From contig JAUYLM010000047.1 of NCBI GenBank assembly GCA_030698965.1, positions 1-8,677 of the forward strand: 8,677 nt of DNA, written 5' to 3'. A program made the translations under genes and the position numbers. Numbering within the stretch: the first letter of the stretch is position 1; each line of letters opens with the position of its first letter. A model generated the notes under the pieces. It was not told the origin of the DNA. It made no database searches and was given only the letters and a program-made list of their open reading frames with translations. The stretch is from a bacterium (GTDB taxonomy: Bacteria > Patescibacteriota > Minisyncoccia > Phycocordibacterales > PALSA-1337). This document shows positions 1 through 6,656 of this stretch, piece after piece.

Positions 1-1
1 G

Positions 2-55
2 GCACAGGTGGAAGGCCTCTATAGAGCCTTCGACCGGATGAACGGAACAAAATAA
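2..55 (+). CDS. C-terminal end of an upstream gene (partial)
   Basis: The frame is open from the window edge and stops with TAA at 53-55, giving a 17-residue tail that ends RMNGTK. A rho-independent terminator follows 20 bases later, which fits the end of a transcription unit. The fragment is too short to recognise a family, so no function is proposed. Confidence 0.45.
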   Translation, partial: AQVEGLYRAFDRMNGTK

Positions 56-74
56 AGAACAGTGGCATTAAAAG

Positions 75-104
75 AAAAAACCTCCTAGAAATAGGCGGTT
101 TTTT
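75..104 (+). terminator. Rho-independent terminator after the partial upstream gene
   Basis: A-tract and CCTCCTA (75-87), GAAA loop (88-91), TAGGCGG (92-98) and six T (99-104). The stem has one mismatch. The A-tract on the left pairs with the T-tract, so it could act in both directions. Confidence 0.85.
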
Positions 105-121
105 CGTGCCTGGCTTTGTTC

Positions 122-150
122 TTGACTTTAATTAGATTGCATGGTAACAT
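122..150 (+). promoter_or_regulatory. Promoter of the small membrane protein gene
   Basis: TTGACT (-35, 122-127), a 17-base spacer and TAACAT (-10, 145-150). The start codon at 160 is only 9 bases past the -10, so the transcript would have almost no 5' leader. No SD sequence is present. Confidence 0.65.
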
Positions 151-159
151 TAAAAGTGA

Positions 160-390
160 ATGAATGCGTTGACATTCTTGCGTCGTAGGCGGTGTCAGAA
201 GGGTTCCGCCCCTCAATGGGCGAAGACTCTCCGGACGTGGCTTAAAAGAAGCGAAAAATTAACCCCATCCGAATTAAGGAGACTTGTAGGACTAGCGGTC
301 CTCAAGACAATCGGCTGGACGATGTTACTGGCAGTAGGCGGGGCAACTGTTTATGTTGTTCTATGGCTGCTCCTCGCTAGTGCCGAATAA
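160..390 (+). CDS. Small single-helix membrane protein, unknown function
   Basis: A 76-residue protein that I do not recognise. Residues 1-45 are strongly basic (four arginines at 8-11, then lysines and arginines through 41). Residues about 48-73 form one long hydrophobic segment rich in Leu, Val, Gly and Trp, ending in ASAE. By the positive-inside rule the basic N-terminal part should lie in the cytoplasm, with the helix anchoring it in the membrane. It has its own promoter and is closed by a good terminator (403-444), so it appears monocistronic, and this is the main support for it being a real gene. There is no SD; the ATG lies 9 bases after the -10 box, which fits near-leaderless initiation. 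It may be lineage-specific. Confidence 0.6.
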   Translation: MNALTFLRRRRCQKGSAPQWAKTLRTWLKRSEKLTPSELRRLVGLAVLKTIGWTMLLAVGGATVYVVLWLLLASAE

Positions 391-402
391 ATCTCCTGAG
401 AT

Positions 403-444
403 AGGGCTTGCACTGTCAGTATGAAGTGCAGCCCTGTTTTTTTT
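403..444 (+). terminator. Rho-independent terminator between the small membrane protein and gatA
   Basis: AGGGC-T-TGCACT (403-414) pairs with AGTGCA-GCCCT (425-435) with one bulged T and a 10-base loop. It is followed by G and eight T (437-444). Confidence 0.88.
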
Positions 445-462
445 ATTCTCTTTTGACATTTT

Positions 463-473
463 TATGATATAGT
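463..473 (+). promoter_or_regulatory. -10 region of gatA
   Basis: Two overlapping -10-like hexamers, TATGAT (463-468) and TATAGT (468-473), lie 15 and 10 bases before the gatA ATG. A TTGACA at 453-458 is too close to either to be a normally spaced -35. The box-to-start distance matches other genes here, so a very short leader is likely. Confidence 0.45.
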
Positions 474-483
474 TAAGTTTACT

Positions 484-1920
484 ATGGCGAATATAGATCT
501 CGCGTCTCTGGACATAAGGAAAGCTCATTTAGCTATGGAGAAAGGCGAGTTTTCCGCCGTTGAATTGGCGCAGGCCTACCTCGATGTTATTTCTGAAAAG
601 AATAAGGAAATAAACGCCTACCTGGAAGTGTATGATGATGTTTTGGATCAGGCGCAGAAGGCTGATGAAATGAGAAAAGCCGGAAAAGCAACTATGCTTA
701 CTGGTATTCCATTTGCAATAAAGGATAATATTTTGATAAAAGGAAAAAAGGCGAGCTCGGCTTCTAAAATTTTGGAAGGATACACGGCGACTTATGATGC
801 TACAGTTATTGAGAAATTGAAAAAAGAAGGTGTGGTTTTTATCGGCAGGACAAACATGGACGAGTTCGCACTAGGCGGTTCGACAGAGAAGTCGGCCTAT
901 GGACTGACCCGGAATCCGCATGATACTGATAGAGTTCCAGGGGGTACATCAGGGGGTTCTGCCGCAGCCGTGGCTTCTCTCATGTCTCTGTGTGCCCTGG
1001 GGTCCGACACGGGAGGATCCGTGCGTCAGCCGGCATCATTCTGCGGAGTAGTGGGGTTAAAGCCCACATATGGAAATGTTTCCAGATACGGTCTGATAGC
1101 CGCAGTATCTTCCTTTGATCAGATAGGTCCCATCACCAGGAATGTTTCCGATGCGGAGATCATCCTCAGCGTCATACATGGCAATGATATCCATGACGGA
1201 ACAACCATTCAAGAAGGCACGTACAAGCCGGAGAGAATAGGGAAAGACAGGCCGGTTATAGGAATTCCTGCCGCTTTTCTCAGCCAAGGGGGAATCAGCA
1301 AGGAAGTTATAGAGAACTTCCATGATTCTGTTGATAAGTTAAAAAAAATGGGATACGTGGTATTGGATATCGATCTCCCCAATGCTTCATATTCTCTGCC
1401 TGTCTATTACATTATAAATTTTGCTGAAGTTTCCTCAAACTTGGCACGCTTTGACGGAGTCAGATACGGTCTTCACAAGGACGGCAATGGCGGAATAGAT
1501 GACTATTTCGCTACCAGGGGCACCGGGTTGGGAAAGGAGGTAAGGAGAAGAATTCTTCTCGGAACCTATGTACTTTCATCCGGATATTATGACGCGTATT
1601 ACAACAGGGCAAATGCTCTGCGCAAAGTTATTGCGCAGGACTTCCTGAATGCTTATCAAAAAGTTGATATAATACTTATGCCGACCGCTCCTTCCCCGGC
1701 ATTTAAAATCGGAGAAAAAATTTCTGATCCGGTGGCAATGTATCTTGAGGACATCTTTACCGTCACTGCCAACTTAACCGGAATGCCGGCCATGTCCATT
1801 CCGTCAGGATTCGCGGAAATTGATGGAAAGAGACTGCCTTTGGGGATACAGATGACCGCACGGCATGGCGATGAAAAGTCCCTTTTTCAGGCGGGAAAAG
1901 AGTTTTTAGGAGAACAATAA
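484..1920 (+). CDS. gatA: Asp-tRNA(Asn)/Glu-tRNA(Gln) amidotransferase subunit A
   Basis: Glutaminase subunit of the cytoplasmic GatCAB complex. It frees ammonia from glutamine, and GatB uses it to amidate mischarged Glu-tRNA(Gln) and/or Asp-tRNA(Asn). The 478 residues match the usual GatA length. The amidase-signature core is clear: catalytic Lys80 in PFAIKDN, the loop VPGGTSGGSAAA (151-162), and nucleophile Ser179 in GSDTGGSVRQPA. RTNMDEFALGGS (122-133) and GVVGLKPTYG (188-197) are also typical. The residue aligned with the cis-Ser of the Ser-cisSer-Lys triad (S154 in S. aureus GatA) is Thr155, an unusual conservative change. No gatB or gatC is in the window, so the complex must be completed elsewhere. 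No SD precedes the ATG. The next gene begins 4 bases after the stop, suggesting cotranscription. Confidence 0.97.
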   Translation: MANIDLASLDIRKAHLAMEKGEFSAVELAQAYLDVISEKNKEINAYLEVYDDVLDQAQKADEMRKAGKATMLTGIPFAIKDNILIKGKKASSASKILEGYTATYDATVIEKLKKEGVVFIGRTNMDEFALGGSTEKSAYGLTRNPHDTDRVPGGTSGGSAAAVASLMSLCALGSDTGGSVRQPASFCGVVGLKPTYGNVSRYGLIAAVSSFDQIGPITRNVSDAEIILSVIHGNDIHDGTTIQEGTYKPERIGKDRPVIGIPAAFLSQGGISKEVIENFHDSVDKLKKMGYVVLDIDLPNASYSLPVYYIINFAEVSSNLARFDGVRYGLHKDGNGGIDDYFATRGTGLGKEVRRRILLGTYVLSSGYYDAYYNRANALRKVIAQDFLNAYQKVDIILMPTAPSPAFKIGEKISDPVAMYLEDIFTVTANLTGMPAMSIPSGFAEIDGKRLPLGIQMTARHGDEKSLFQAGKEFLGEQ

Positions 1921-1924
1921 TCAT

Positions 1925-2512
1925 ATGATATCACCTCCAGGCATAGATTTGCTATACTATTTTCAAAATTTAAGCGCTTATTTTTCGGGACAATATCCTG
2001 ATTTTATAAATGCAGTGAGACAGATAATGGGAATATTAATCGGCATTTCCATACCATTATCCATTCTACTTTTCATCGGGATAATCATTTGCGTAGAAAG
2101 CATTAAAAAAATACACGCGAAGGAAGAAGAAAAATACAATACTCCGGTCGAACCGGCGTTTGTGGATAAGAGAAGCGAGGGGGATCAGGAAATGGCAAGC
2201 CGATGGAAGAGAGTGGTGGACCATTCCGATTCCCCTAATGAGAGTGACTGGAGACAGGCGATTATTGAGGCGGATATCATGCTCGACGATTTGCTGACGA
2301 AACTTGGCTATAGGGGAGAGGGGATTGGTGAAAAGCTTCGCCGAGTGGAAAGGGGAGACTTCAAGACCCTGGATCAAGCCGGAGAGGCCCATGGCATTCG
2401 CAATAGGATAGCTCATGATGGCTCTGGCTTTGCCTTGAATCAGATTGAGGCCAGAAGGGTTATAAACCTTTATAGGCAAGTGTTCGAGGAATTTTATCAT
2501 ATTTCTGGATAA
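1925..2512 (+). CDS. Membrane-anchored protein with HEPN-like C-terminal domain
   Basis: A 195-residue protein. Residues 1-33 are aromatic-rich, about 34-58 form one transmembrane helix, 60-90 are a charged linker, and 91-195 are a soluble helical domain. That domain carries EADIMLDDLL (115-124) and GIRNRIAHDG (157-166). The R159-N160-x-x-x-H164 spacing fits the RxxxxH signature of HEPN domains, many of which are RNases or nucleotide-binding modules. I recognise the overall layout as a protein type common in CPR genomes, without a known role; this is from memory. It starts 4 bases after gatA. AGGAG at 1908-1912 lies inside the gatA 3' end, 12 bases before the ATG, which is slightly long spacing. 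The initiator tRNA gene follows 44 bases later from its own promoter. An RNase activity is inference from the motif only. Confidence 0.88.
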   Translation: MISPPGIDLLYYFQNLSAYFSGQYPDFINAVRQIMGILIGISIPLSILLFIGIIICVESIKKIHAKEEEKYNTPVEPAFVDKRSEGDQEMASRWKRVVDHSDSPNESDWRQAIIEADIMLDDLLTKLGYRGEGIGEKLRRVERGDFKTLDQAGEAHGIRNRIAHDGSGFALNQIEARRVINLYRQVFEEFYHISG

Positions 2513-2518
2513 AGCCCC

Positions 2519-2548
2519 TTGCGCTTTAGTATAGATATGTGTTACCAT
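2519..2548 (+). promoter_or_regulatory. Promoter of initiator tRNA-Met
   Basis: TTGCGC (2519-2524), an 18-base spacer and TACCAT (2543-2548), ending 8 bases before the mature tRNA 5' end at 2557. The -35 is weak. The spacing and position fit a tRNA promoter. Confidence 0.5.
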
Positions 2549-2556
2549 TTGGCCAT

Positions 2557-2935
<379 letters not shown>

Positions 2936-2965
2936 AGCGCAATATAAATTACAAGCTTACGAAAG

Positions 2966-2993
2966 AAAACCTCCGGAACTTCCGGAGGTTTTT
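2966..2993. terminator. Strong bidirectional terminator-like hairpin in the gene-poor left part of the island
   Basis: A 13-base perfect inverted repeat, AAAACCTCCGGAA (2966-2978) and its complement (2980-2992), one base between arms, ending in five T and beginning with A's. It lies in the 2633-3111 interval, which holds no intact gene. Besides this hairpin that interval contains only the possible recombinase remnant and the leader of the next gene. Confidence 0.75.
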
Positions 2994-3028
2994 AATTTCG
3001 GATGCTGATGCAATCCCCACGGTTTGCA

Positions 3029-3055
3029 CTAGCACCTGAAAAGGATGACTGCTAG
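3029..3055 (+). promoter_or_regulatory. Leader stem-loop upstream of the gene at 3112
   Basis: CTAGCA (3029-3034) pairs with TGCTAG (3050-3055). Inside, CCT-GAAA-AGG (3035-3044) forms a small tetraloop hairpin. It may be a structured 5' leader element. No convincing promoter was found between it and 2993. Confidence 0.35.
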
Positions 3056-3076
3056 ATGTTCTTTCAACTACAACCC

Positions 3077-3093
3077 TCGGGCAAATTGCCCGA
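3077..3093 (+). repeat. Perfect inverted repeat just before the SD of the gene at 3112
   Basis: TCGGGCAA (3077-3084) and TTGCCCGA (3086-3093) are exact complements around one A. An A-rich tract follows rather than T's, so it is not a standard terminator. Its position 9 bases before the SD suggests a leader hairpin or an operator. Confidence 0.5.
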
Positions 3094-3100
3094 ATAAAAA

Positions 3101-3106
3101 AGGAGA
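3101..3106 (+). promoter_or_regulatory. Strong Shine-Dalgarno of the gene at 3112
   Basis: AGGAGA ends 5 bases before the ATG at 3112, giving near-ideal spacing. Most other genes here have no SD, so this gene's initiation differs from its neighbours. Confidence 0.8.
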
Positions 3107-3111
3107 GCTAT

Positions 3112-3963
3112 ATGTATGGAAGCGGATGGATGGATGATGTTTGTGAAAAACCAAAGAAAACACAACCTGACCTTTGGCGCATGGTAAGGACATTCTCGCC
3201 GCTCGCAGGCAAGTTTGTTGACCGTCTTACCGAACTCGATGCTATTCTGCCGAATGGCAAGGAGTTACGCATGATTCGAGACCAGCTCGAAAAGCTTCAG
3301 AGTGGAGAGCCTATTACGATAACTTCCGTAATTTGCCCTGACTACTTGGTTAGCAATGAAGGAGGAACGCTGCGCTATACCTTCCAAGGTCTTGGTGATG
3401 GAATAGGTTTGGTGACGCGCAGAGCCATGGATGTTCATGTTCGGCTTAAACAGTTCTTCGCACGCGAAGGAGTATCTGGCGTACGATCAGAACTTATCAT
3501 GGCAAGTCAGGAAGCGACGGAGGAAAACTGCCAAAGAATGAAAACTGATCAAGCAGAATTCATTGCACGCCTCAAGAGAAGTCAGCTCGCACTTGCCGAC
3601 GAAGCCCGAAAGTTGGGTGTCGAAGTAAGTACTCCACTACTAACCGAGATGGATTCGGATTCATGGAATCGGGCAAAAAGTGATGCCGAGGTCTTTATAC
3701 GTGATATTACAAACGGTCAGATCAATTCTGTTCGAATCAGTAGACTAGGATTAATCCAGCAATGGGCTGGAAGACTCCTTAGTTCTGACGAGATCACTAA
3801 AATGATCATTGCACAAGGAACCGAATACATCGCTGTTGGCAAGTTCCTCGCTCATCCCGGTAGGCTCATCCTAGGGTTGGATTCTCCGGTCATGGAGGTA
3901 TTCTTGCGCCGAGGGACGCGTGATGTCACTCCTGTGGTCTATTTCCGACGGCCCAGCTACTGA
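3112..3963 (+). CDS. Conserved-looking protein of unknown function (ICPDY motif)
   Basis: A 283-residue soluble protein that I cannot assign to a family. Visible landmarks: residues 1-20 Lys/Asp-rich; an alpha/beta-looking core from about 68, with a strand leading into ICPDY (74-78), then YTFQGLGDGIGL (89-100). A helix-rich stretch with MASQEATEENC (130-140) follows, and PLLTEM (175-180) after that. The C-terminal part holds GTEYIAVGKFL (236-246) and LILGLDSPVMEVF (252-264), ending in a strand, PVVYFRRPSY. No signal peptide or membrane helix is seen. The Cys-Pro-Asp-Tyr loop, the Asp/Glu-rich segments and the LDSPVMEVF segment look like an enzyme active-site architecture, but that is only an impression. 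It is alone between two terminators inside the putative island, with a structured leader and a strong SD. Stop is TGA. Confidence 0.85.
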   Translation: MYGSGWMDDVCEKPKKTQPDLWRMVRTFSPLAGKFVDRLTELDAILPNGKELRMIRDQLEKLQSGEPITITSVICPDYLVSNEGGTLRYTFQGLGDGIGLVTRRAMDVHVRLKQFFAREGVSGVRSELIMASQEATEENCQRMKTDQAEFIARLKRSQLALADEARKLGVEVSTPLLTEMDSDSWNRAKSDAEVFIRDITNGQINSVRISRLGLIQQWAGRLLSSDEITKMIIAQGTEYIAVGKFLAHPGRLILGLDSPVMEVFLRRGTRDVTPVVYFRRPSY

Positions 3964-3982
3964 GTCTGTAGCAGAGTTAGTC

Positions 3983-4014
3983 AATACTCGGATCAATTAG
4001 GTCCGAGTATTTTT
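3983..4014 (+). terminator. Rho-independent terminator after the gene at 3112
   Basis: AATACTCGGA (3983-3992) is perfectly complementary to TCCGAGTATT (4002-4011) with a 9-base loop, and the T-run reaches 4014. It separates the unknown gene from the cupin/peptidase operon. Confidence 0.9.
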
Positions 4015-4033
4015 ATAAGTTTATGTGTGGGAG

Positions 4034-4039
4034 TATAAT
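4034..4039 (+). promoter_or_regulatory. -10 box of the cupin/peptidase operon; decides the cupin start
   Basis: A consensus TATAAT lies 10 bases before the ATG at 4050. It lies within the longer open frame that begins at 4023, so transcripts from here cannot include the 4023 ATG. The -35 region is poor. Confidence 0.6.
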
Positions 4040-4049
4040 TAAACATCAT

Positions 4050-4418
4050 ATGAAATCACTATTAGTTAAAAAGAATTCAGGACAGGTTTTCAACATTGAA
4101 GGAGGAACTAAAGGGATAATCTATCCCGACAATTTAAGCACAGATTCCACGATCGTCGAAGTCAGCATGTCTGGGGAGTATCCTGTGGGTGGATATTCTA
4201 TCAATGAACGTTGTACTGAAACTTTGTTCATGTTGGAAGGGGAATTTCGAGTCAGAGTCGGTGAAGAAAAATATCTTTTGTCACCAGGAGACGTCCTAAC
4301 GATTGTTCCCAATTGTAAGTATCGGATCGAAGGAAACGGCAAGGTTATTGATTTCATTACTCCTCGGTGGGATAAAAAACAAAACAAGATTATCGAGGAT
4401 AACAACTTCACTCTATGA
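4050..4418 (+). CDS. Small single-domain cupin, probably without a metal site
   Basis: A 122-residue protein with one cupin barrel. The first conserved strand pair reads ETLFMLEGEFRV (57-68) and the second SPGDVLTIVP (78-87), both typical. The metal-ligand histidines of cupin motif 1 (HxH) are replaced (INERCTE, 51-57; only the Glu remains), and the motif 2 His is Tyr91. It is therefore unlikely to be a metal dioxygenase. A ligand-binding, isomerase or scaffold role is possible. I prefer the start at 4050 over the upstream ATG at 4023 because of the consensus -10 box at 4034-4039 and because MKSLLVKK is a natural start. Its TGA overlaps the peptidase ATG by four bases, implying translational coupling and a shared function. 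Confidence 0.88.
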   Translation: MKSLLVKKNSGQVFNIEGGTKGIIYPDNLSTDSTIVEVSMSGEYPVGGYSINERCTETLFMLEGEFRVRVGEEKYLLSPGDVLTIVPNCKYRIEGNGKVIDFITPRWDKKQNKIIEDNNFTL

Positions 4419-5539
4419 TTACCAAACCAAGATTGCTTTTCGCCAGTTCTAAAAATAGCGACATGTTCTATGGGGTACGAACCATCGTCCCAGACTCCTG
4501 TTTTCTGTTGGAGATTGATGATAAGAGGTTAATCTTTCTAGATAAAAGAGATATAGAAACATTCAGAGAGCACGACACCAACAAAAGGTTTGAGGCGGTT
4601 TCTCTTGAAAAATTTATGGCAAAGGCCGATGAAACTTCATCTCCAAAGTCCCGTCTAGCACGGATAGCTCTTGCCATCATCCGCCAATATCTTCCCGAAA
4701 AAATATCGATCGAAGTCCCATGTCACTTTCCGCTTGATCTTGCTGATGCCCTCAGGTCGGAAGGCATAGAGCTTGAGGTTAAAAATCCTTTCTATTCAGA
4801 GCGTTCCATTAAAAAACAGAGTGAAATTGACGCCATAGAGAATGCAATTGAGCGCACTCGAGTCGCCTACAAAATGATTGAAGAAATTCTGATTCATTCA
4901 ACAATAAAAGATAAGTTCATCACGTATAAGGGCACTGTACTTACCAGTGAATTTCTTAAAAAAGAAATAGATATGCTCTTGCTCAATGAAGGTCTTTTAA
5001 ACACAGAAGGTATTGTTATAGCATCCGGAGCGCAGGCGGCGATGCCTCACAACTCGGGAAGCGGACCTCTTCTTGCCCATGAGCCAATTATCTGCGACAT
5101 CTTTCCGAGAGATACGAATACCGGATATTTTTCTGACATGACGAGAACTTATGTGAAGGGTACAGCATCTGAAAGCATGAAAAAGATATACGAAGCCGTA
5201 AAAATTGCACAGGAAACTGCTATTGCTAATATTAAGCCAGGAGTGACTGGGGCGGAAATCCACACACTATGCGTTAATAGTTTTTTGAAAGTGGGCTATG
5301 GTGTCGGCGATACCGGCTTTATACACAACACAGGTCATGGTCTTGGTCTTGATTTACATGAAGGACCCTATCTGTCAGGAGTAAATAAAGAACCTCTTGT
5401 GGTTGGAAATATCGTGACTGTAGAGCCAGGTCTCTATTATGAGAAGATGGGTTCTGTAAGAATAGAGGATGTTGTTGTGGTCACTGAGACAGGTTGTCGT
5501 AACTTGACGGAGTATCCAAAAGTATTAGAAATTATGTAA
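4415..5539 (+). CDS. M24-family Xaa-Pro aminopeptidase / Xaa-Pro dipeptidase
   Basis: A cytoplasmic dinuclear-metal peptidase that removes an N-terminal residue before proline, or splits Xaa-Pro dipeptides. It has 374 residues with the two-domain plan of this family: a creatinase-like N-terminal domain (about 1-125) and a pita-bread catalytic domain (about 130-374). All five metal ligands are visible: Asp228 (ICDIFP), Asp241 (FSDMTRT), His308 (NTGHGLG), Glu337 (TVEPGLY) and Glu351 (RIEDVV). Supporting histidines are His212 (MPHNSG) and His315 (DLHEGP). Active enzyme is expected. The ATG overlaps the cupin stop (ATGA, 4415-4418), and no separate SD is visible. Choosing between aminopeptidase and dipeptidase is not possible from motifs alone. 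It is the last gene of this operon; a repeat-rich region and another regulated gene follow. Confidence 0.95.
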   Translation: MITKPRLLFASSKNSDMFYGVRTIVPDSCFLLEIDDKRLIFLDKRDIETFREHDTNKRFEAVSLEKFMAKADETSSPKSRLARIALAIIRQYLPEKISIEVPCHFPLDLADALRSEGIELEVKNPFYSERSIKKQSEIDAIENAIERTRVAYKMIEEILIHSTIKDKFITYKGTVLTSEFLKKEIDMLLLNEGLLNTEGIVIASGAQAAMPHNSGSGPLLAHEPIICDIFPRDTNTGYFSDMTRTYVKGTASESMKKIYEAVKIAQETAIANIKPGVTGAEIHTLCVNSFLKVGYGVGDTGFIHNTGHGLGLDLHEGPYLSGVNKEPLVVGNIVTVEPGLYYEKMGSVRIEDVVVVTETGCRNLTEYPKVLEIM

Positions 5540-5540
5540 A

Positions 5541-5577
5541 GTTCCTAGTACACTAGGAACTAGGAACATTCTATGAT
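5541..5577 (+). promoter_or_regulatory. Putative operator plus -10 box of the HTH-PRTase gene
   Basis: GTTCCTAG (5541-5548) and CTAGGAAC (5553-5560) form a perfect inverted repeat around TACA. The half-site TAGGAAC is then repeated directly at 5561-5567. A TATGAT -10-like box follows at 5572-5577. There is no T-run, so it is not a standard terminator. Its position in front of an HTH gene suggests autoregulation (inference). Confidence 0.5.
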
Positions 5578-5589
5578 ATTATGTGCTGT

Positions 5590-6567
5590 ATGGATGAAAA
5601 GACATCAGAAAAAATCATAACTTATATCCGGGATAAAGGTCAGGCATCAGGAAATGATCTGGCTCATTTCCTCGGCATTACTACTCGCGCAGTCAGAAAA
5701 CAGCTGGCAAAATTGTTGGAAGAAAATGTTGTCTATAAGAGGGGGACTCCACCAAAAGTTTATTATTTTATTGATGATTCTCAAAAGGATTTTGGTCATG
5801 AGATAGTTTTTGACAAAAAAACAAAAAAGATTATTGAGGCAAACTTCCTTATGATATCTCCAAGTGGAGAAAGAAAAGAAGGAGTTTTGGGTTTTATTGA
5901 ATGGTGTAAAAAGAGGAATGAAGACATTGTAAAAACCGCTCATGATTATGTTAAGTCATATGAGAAATTTAATAAGTATAAAGTAAACGGTCTTATTGAC
6001 GGCAAATATAAGATCAAGAACACATTCAAAGAAGTCTTCCTCGATAAGGTTTTTTATTTGGATTTTTATAGTATTGAGAGATTTGGAAAGACTAAACTTG
6101 GTCAGATTCTCTTGTATGCGAAGCAAAGCCAGAACAAAGATCTTATAAGTGAATTGGTGACTGAAATAAAGCCAAAGATAGAAAAACTCATAGAAGAACT
6201 TTCTATCGATGCCGTAGGTTTTATTCCCCCTACAGTCAAGAGGGAAGTTCAACTAATGCGGGAACTTGAACGGCTTCTAAATTTGTCGATTCCAAGCATT
6301 GCACTCGTCAAAATTAAGACAGAGATCACTATTCCGCAGAAAACTCTTACTAAACTTGAGGATCGTATCGAAAATGCAAGGCACACAATCTTGGTTGATG
6401 ATAATCGAACGTATAAAACCATACTGCTCATTGATGACGCTCTCGGTTCCGGATCAACACTCAATGAAACAGCAAAAAAAATAAAAGACCGAAAACTATC
6501 CAAAAATGTGATTGGTCTGGCTATTACAGGTAGCTTCAGTGGCTTCGAGGTTATTAGTGAAGTATAA
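5590..6567 (+). CDS. HTH regulator fused to a phosphoribosyltransferase-like domain
   Basis: A 325-residue cytoplasmic protein. Residues about 5-52 are a winged-helix/HTH (ASGNDLAHFLGITTRAVRKQ, with the TTRAVRKQL recognition helix), followed by a wing that ends in KVYYF. The C-terminal half is a type I PRTase fold with the PRPP loop ILLIDDALGSGSTL (278-291), as in ComF-like and other PRTases. FIPPTVKREVQLMREL (211-226) is a second recognisable block. Such fusions (compare PurR-type regulators) sense PRPP or nucleotides; here that role is inferred. I chose ATG 5590 over 5581 because the -10-like box at 5572-5577 leaves no room for 5581. The gene is AT-rich. The repeat cluster upstream is a likely self-binding site. 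The protein could regulate the island or be a competence-like PRTase. Confidence 0.87.
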   Translation: MDEKTSEKIITYIRDKGQASGNDLAHFLGITTRAVRKQLAKLLEENVVYKRGTPPKVYYFIDDSQKDFGHEIVFDKKTKKIIEANFLMISPSGERKEGVLGFIEWCKKRNEDIVKTAHDYVKSYEKFNKYKVNGLIDGKYKIKNTFKEVFLDKVFYLDFYSIERFGKTKLGQILLYAKQSQNKDLISELVTEIKPKIEKLIEELSIDAVGFIPPTVKREVQLMRELERLLNLSIPSIALVKIKTEITIPQKTLTKLEDRIENARHTILVDDNRTYKTILLIDDALGSGSTLNETAKKIKDRKLSKNVIGLAITGSFSGFEVISEV

Positions 6568-6583
6568 CGACACTTTTCTATAA

Positions 6584-6630
6584 CTAGCATGACAACTCTC
6601 TTGCAAGTTCATATAATCTCGTCATACTAG
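6584..6630. repeat. Imperfect inverted repeat near the right island end
   Basis: CTAGCATGAC (6584-6593) and GTCATACTAG (6621-6630) pair at 9 of 10 positions, or 10 with a G-U, with a 27-base loop. There is no T-run. It lies 27 bases left of the right direct repeat, so recombinase-site architecture is one option. Confidence 0.4.
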
Positions 6631-6656
6631 CAATAAGCGGATTCCAATCTTGTCTC

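Noticed and set aside
453..458. TTGACA as the -35 of gatA
   Set aside because: It is 4 to 9 bases from the -10-like boxes, too close for a normal promoter, and no good -10 lies 16-18 bases downstream.
1930..1938. Fragment of a 16S rRNA 3' end
   Set aside because: Only nine bases match and no other rRNA sequence surrounds them; they are codons of the HEPN-like gene.
2066..2548. 160-codon minus-strand open frame
   Set aside because: It lies opposite the HEPN-like gene, has no promoter or RBS, and gives low-complexity, family-less protein. It is a shadow of the plus-strand gene.
4023..4049. Earlier ATG for the cupin
   Set aside because: A consensus -10 box lies between 4034 and 4039, within those codons, and the added residues (CGSIIKHH) do not look like cupin sequence.
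5541..5567. Repeat cluster as a CRISPR array
   Set aside because: Units are only 7-8 bases with no regular spacers. An operator is the simpler reading.
5581..5589. Earlier ATG for the HTH-PRTase gene
   Set aside because: It is only 3 bases from the -10-like box and would add just Met-Cys-Cys. The ATG at 5590 fits better.
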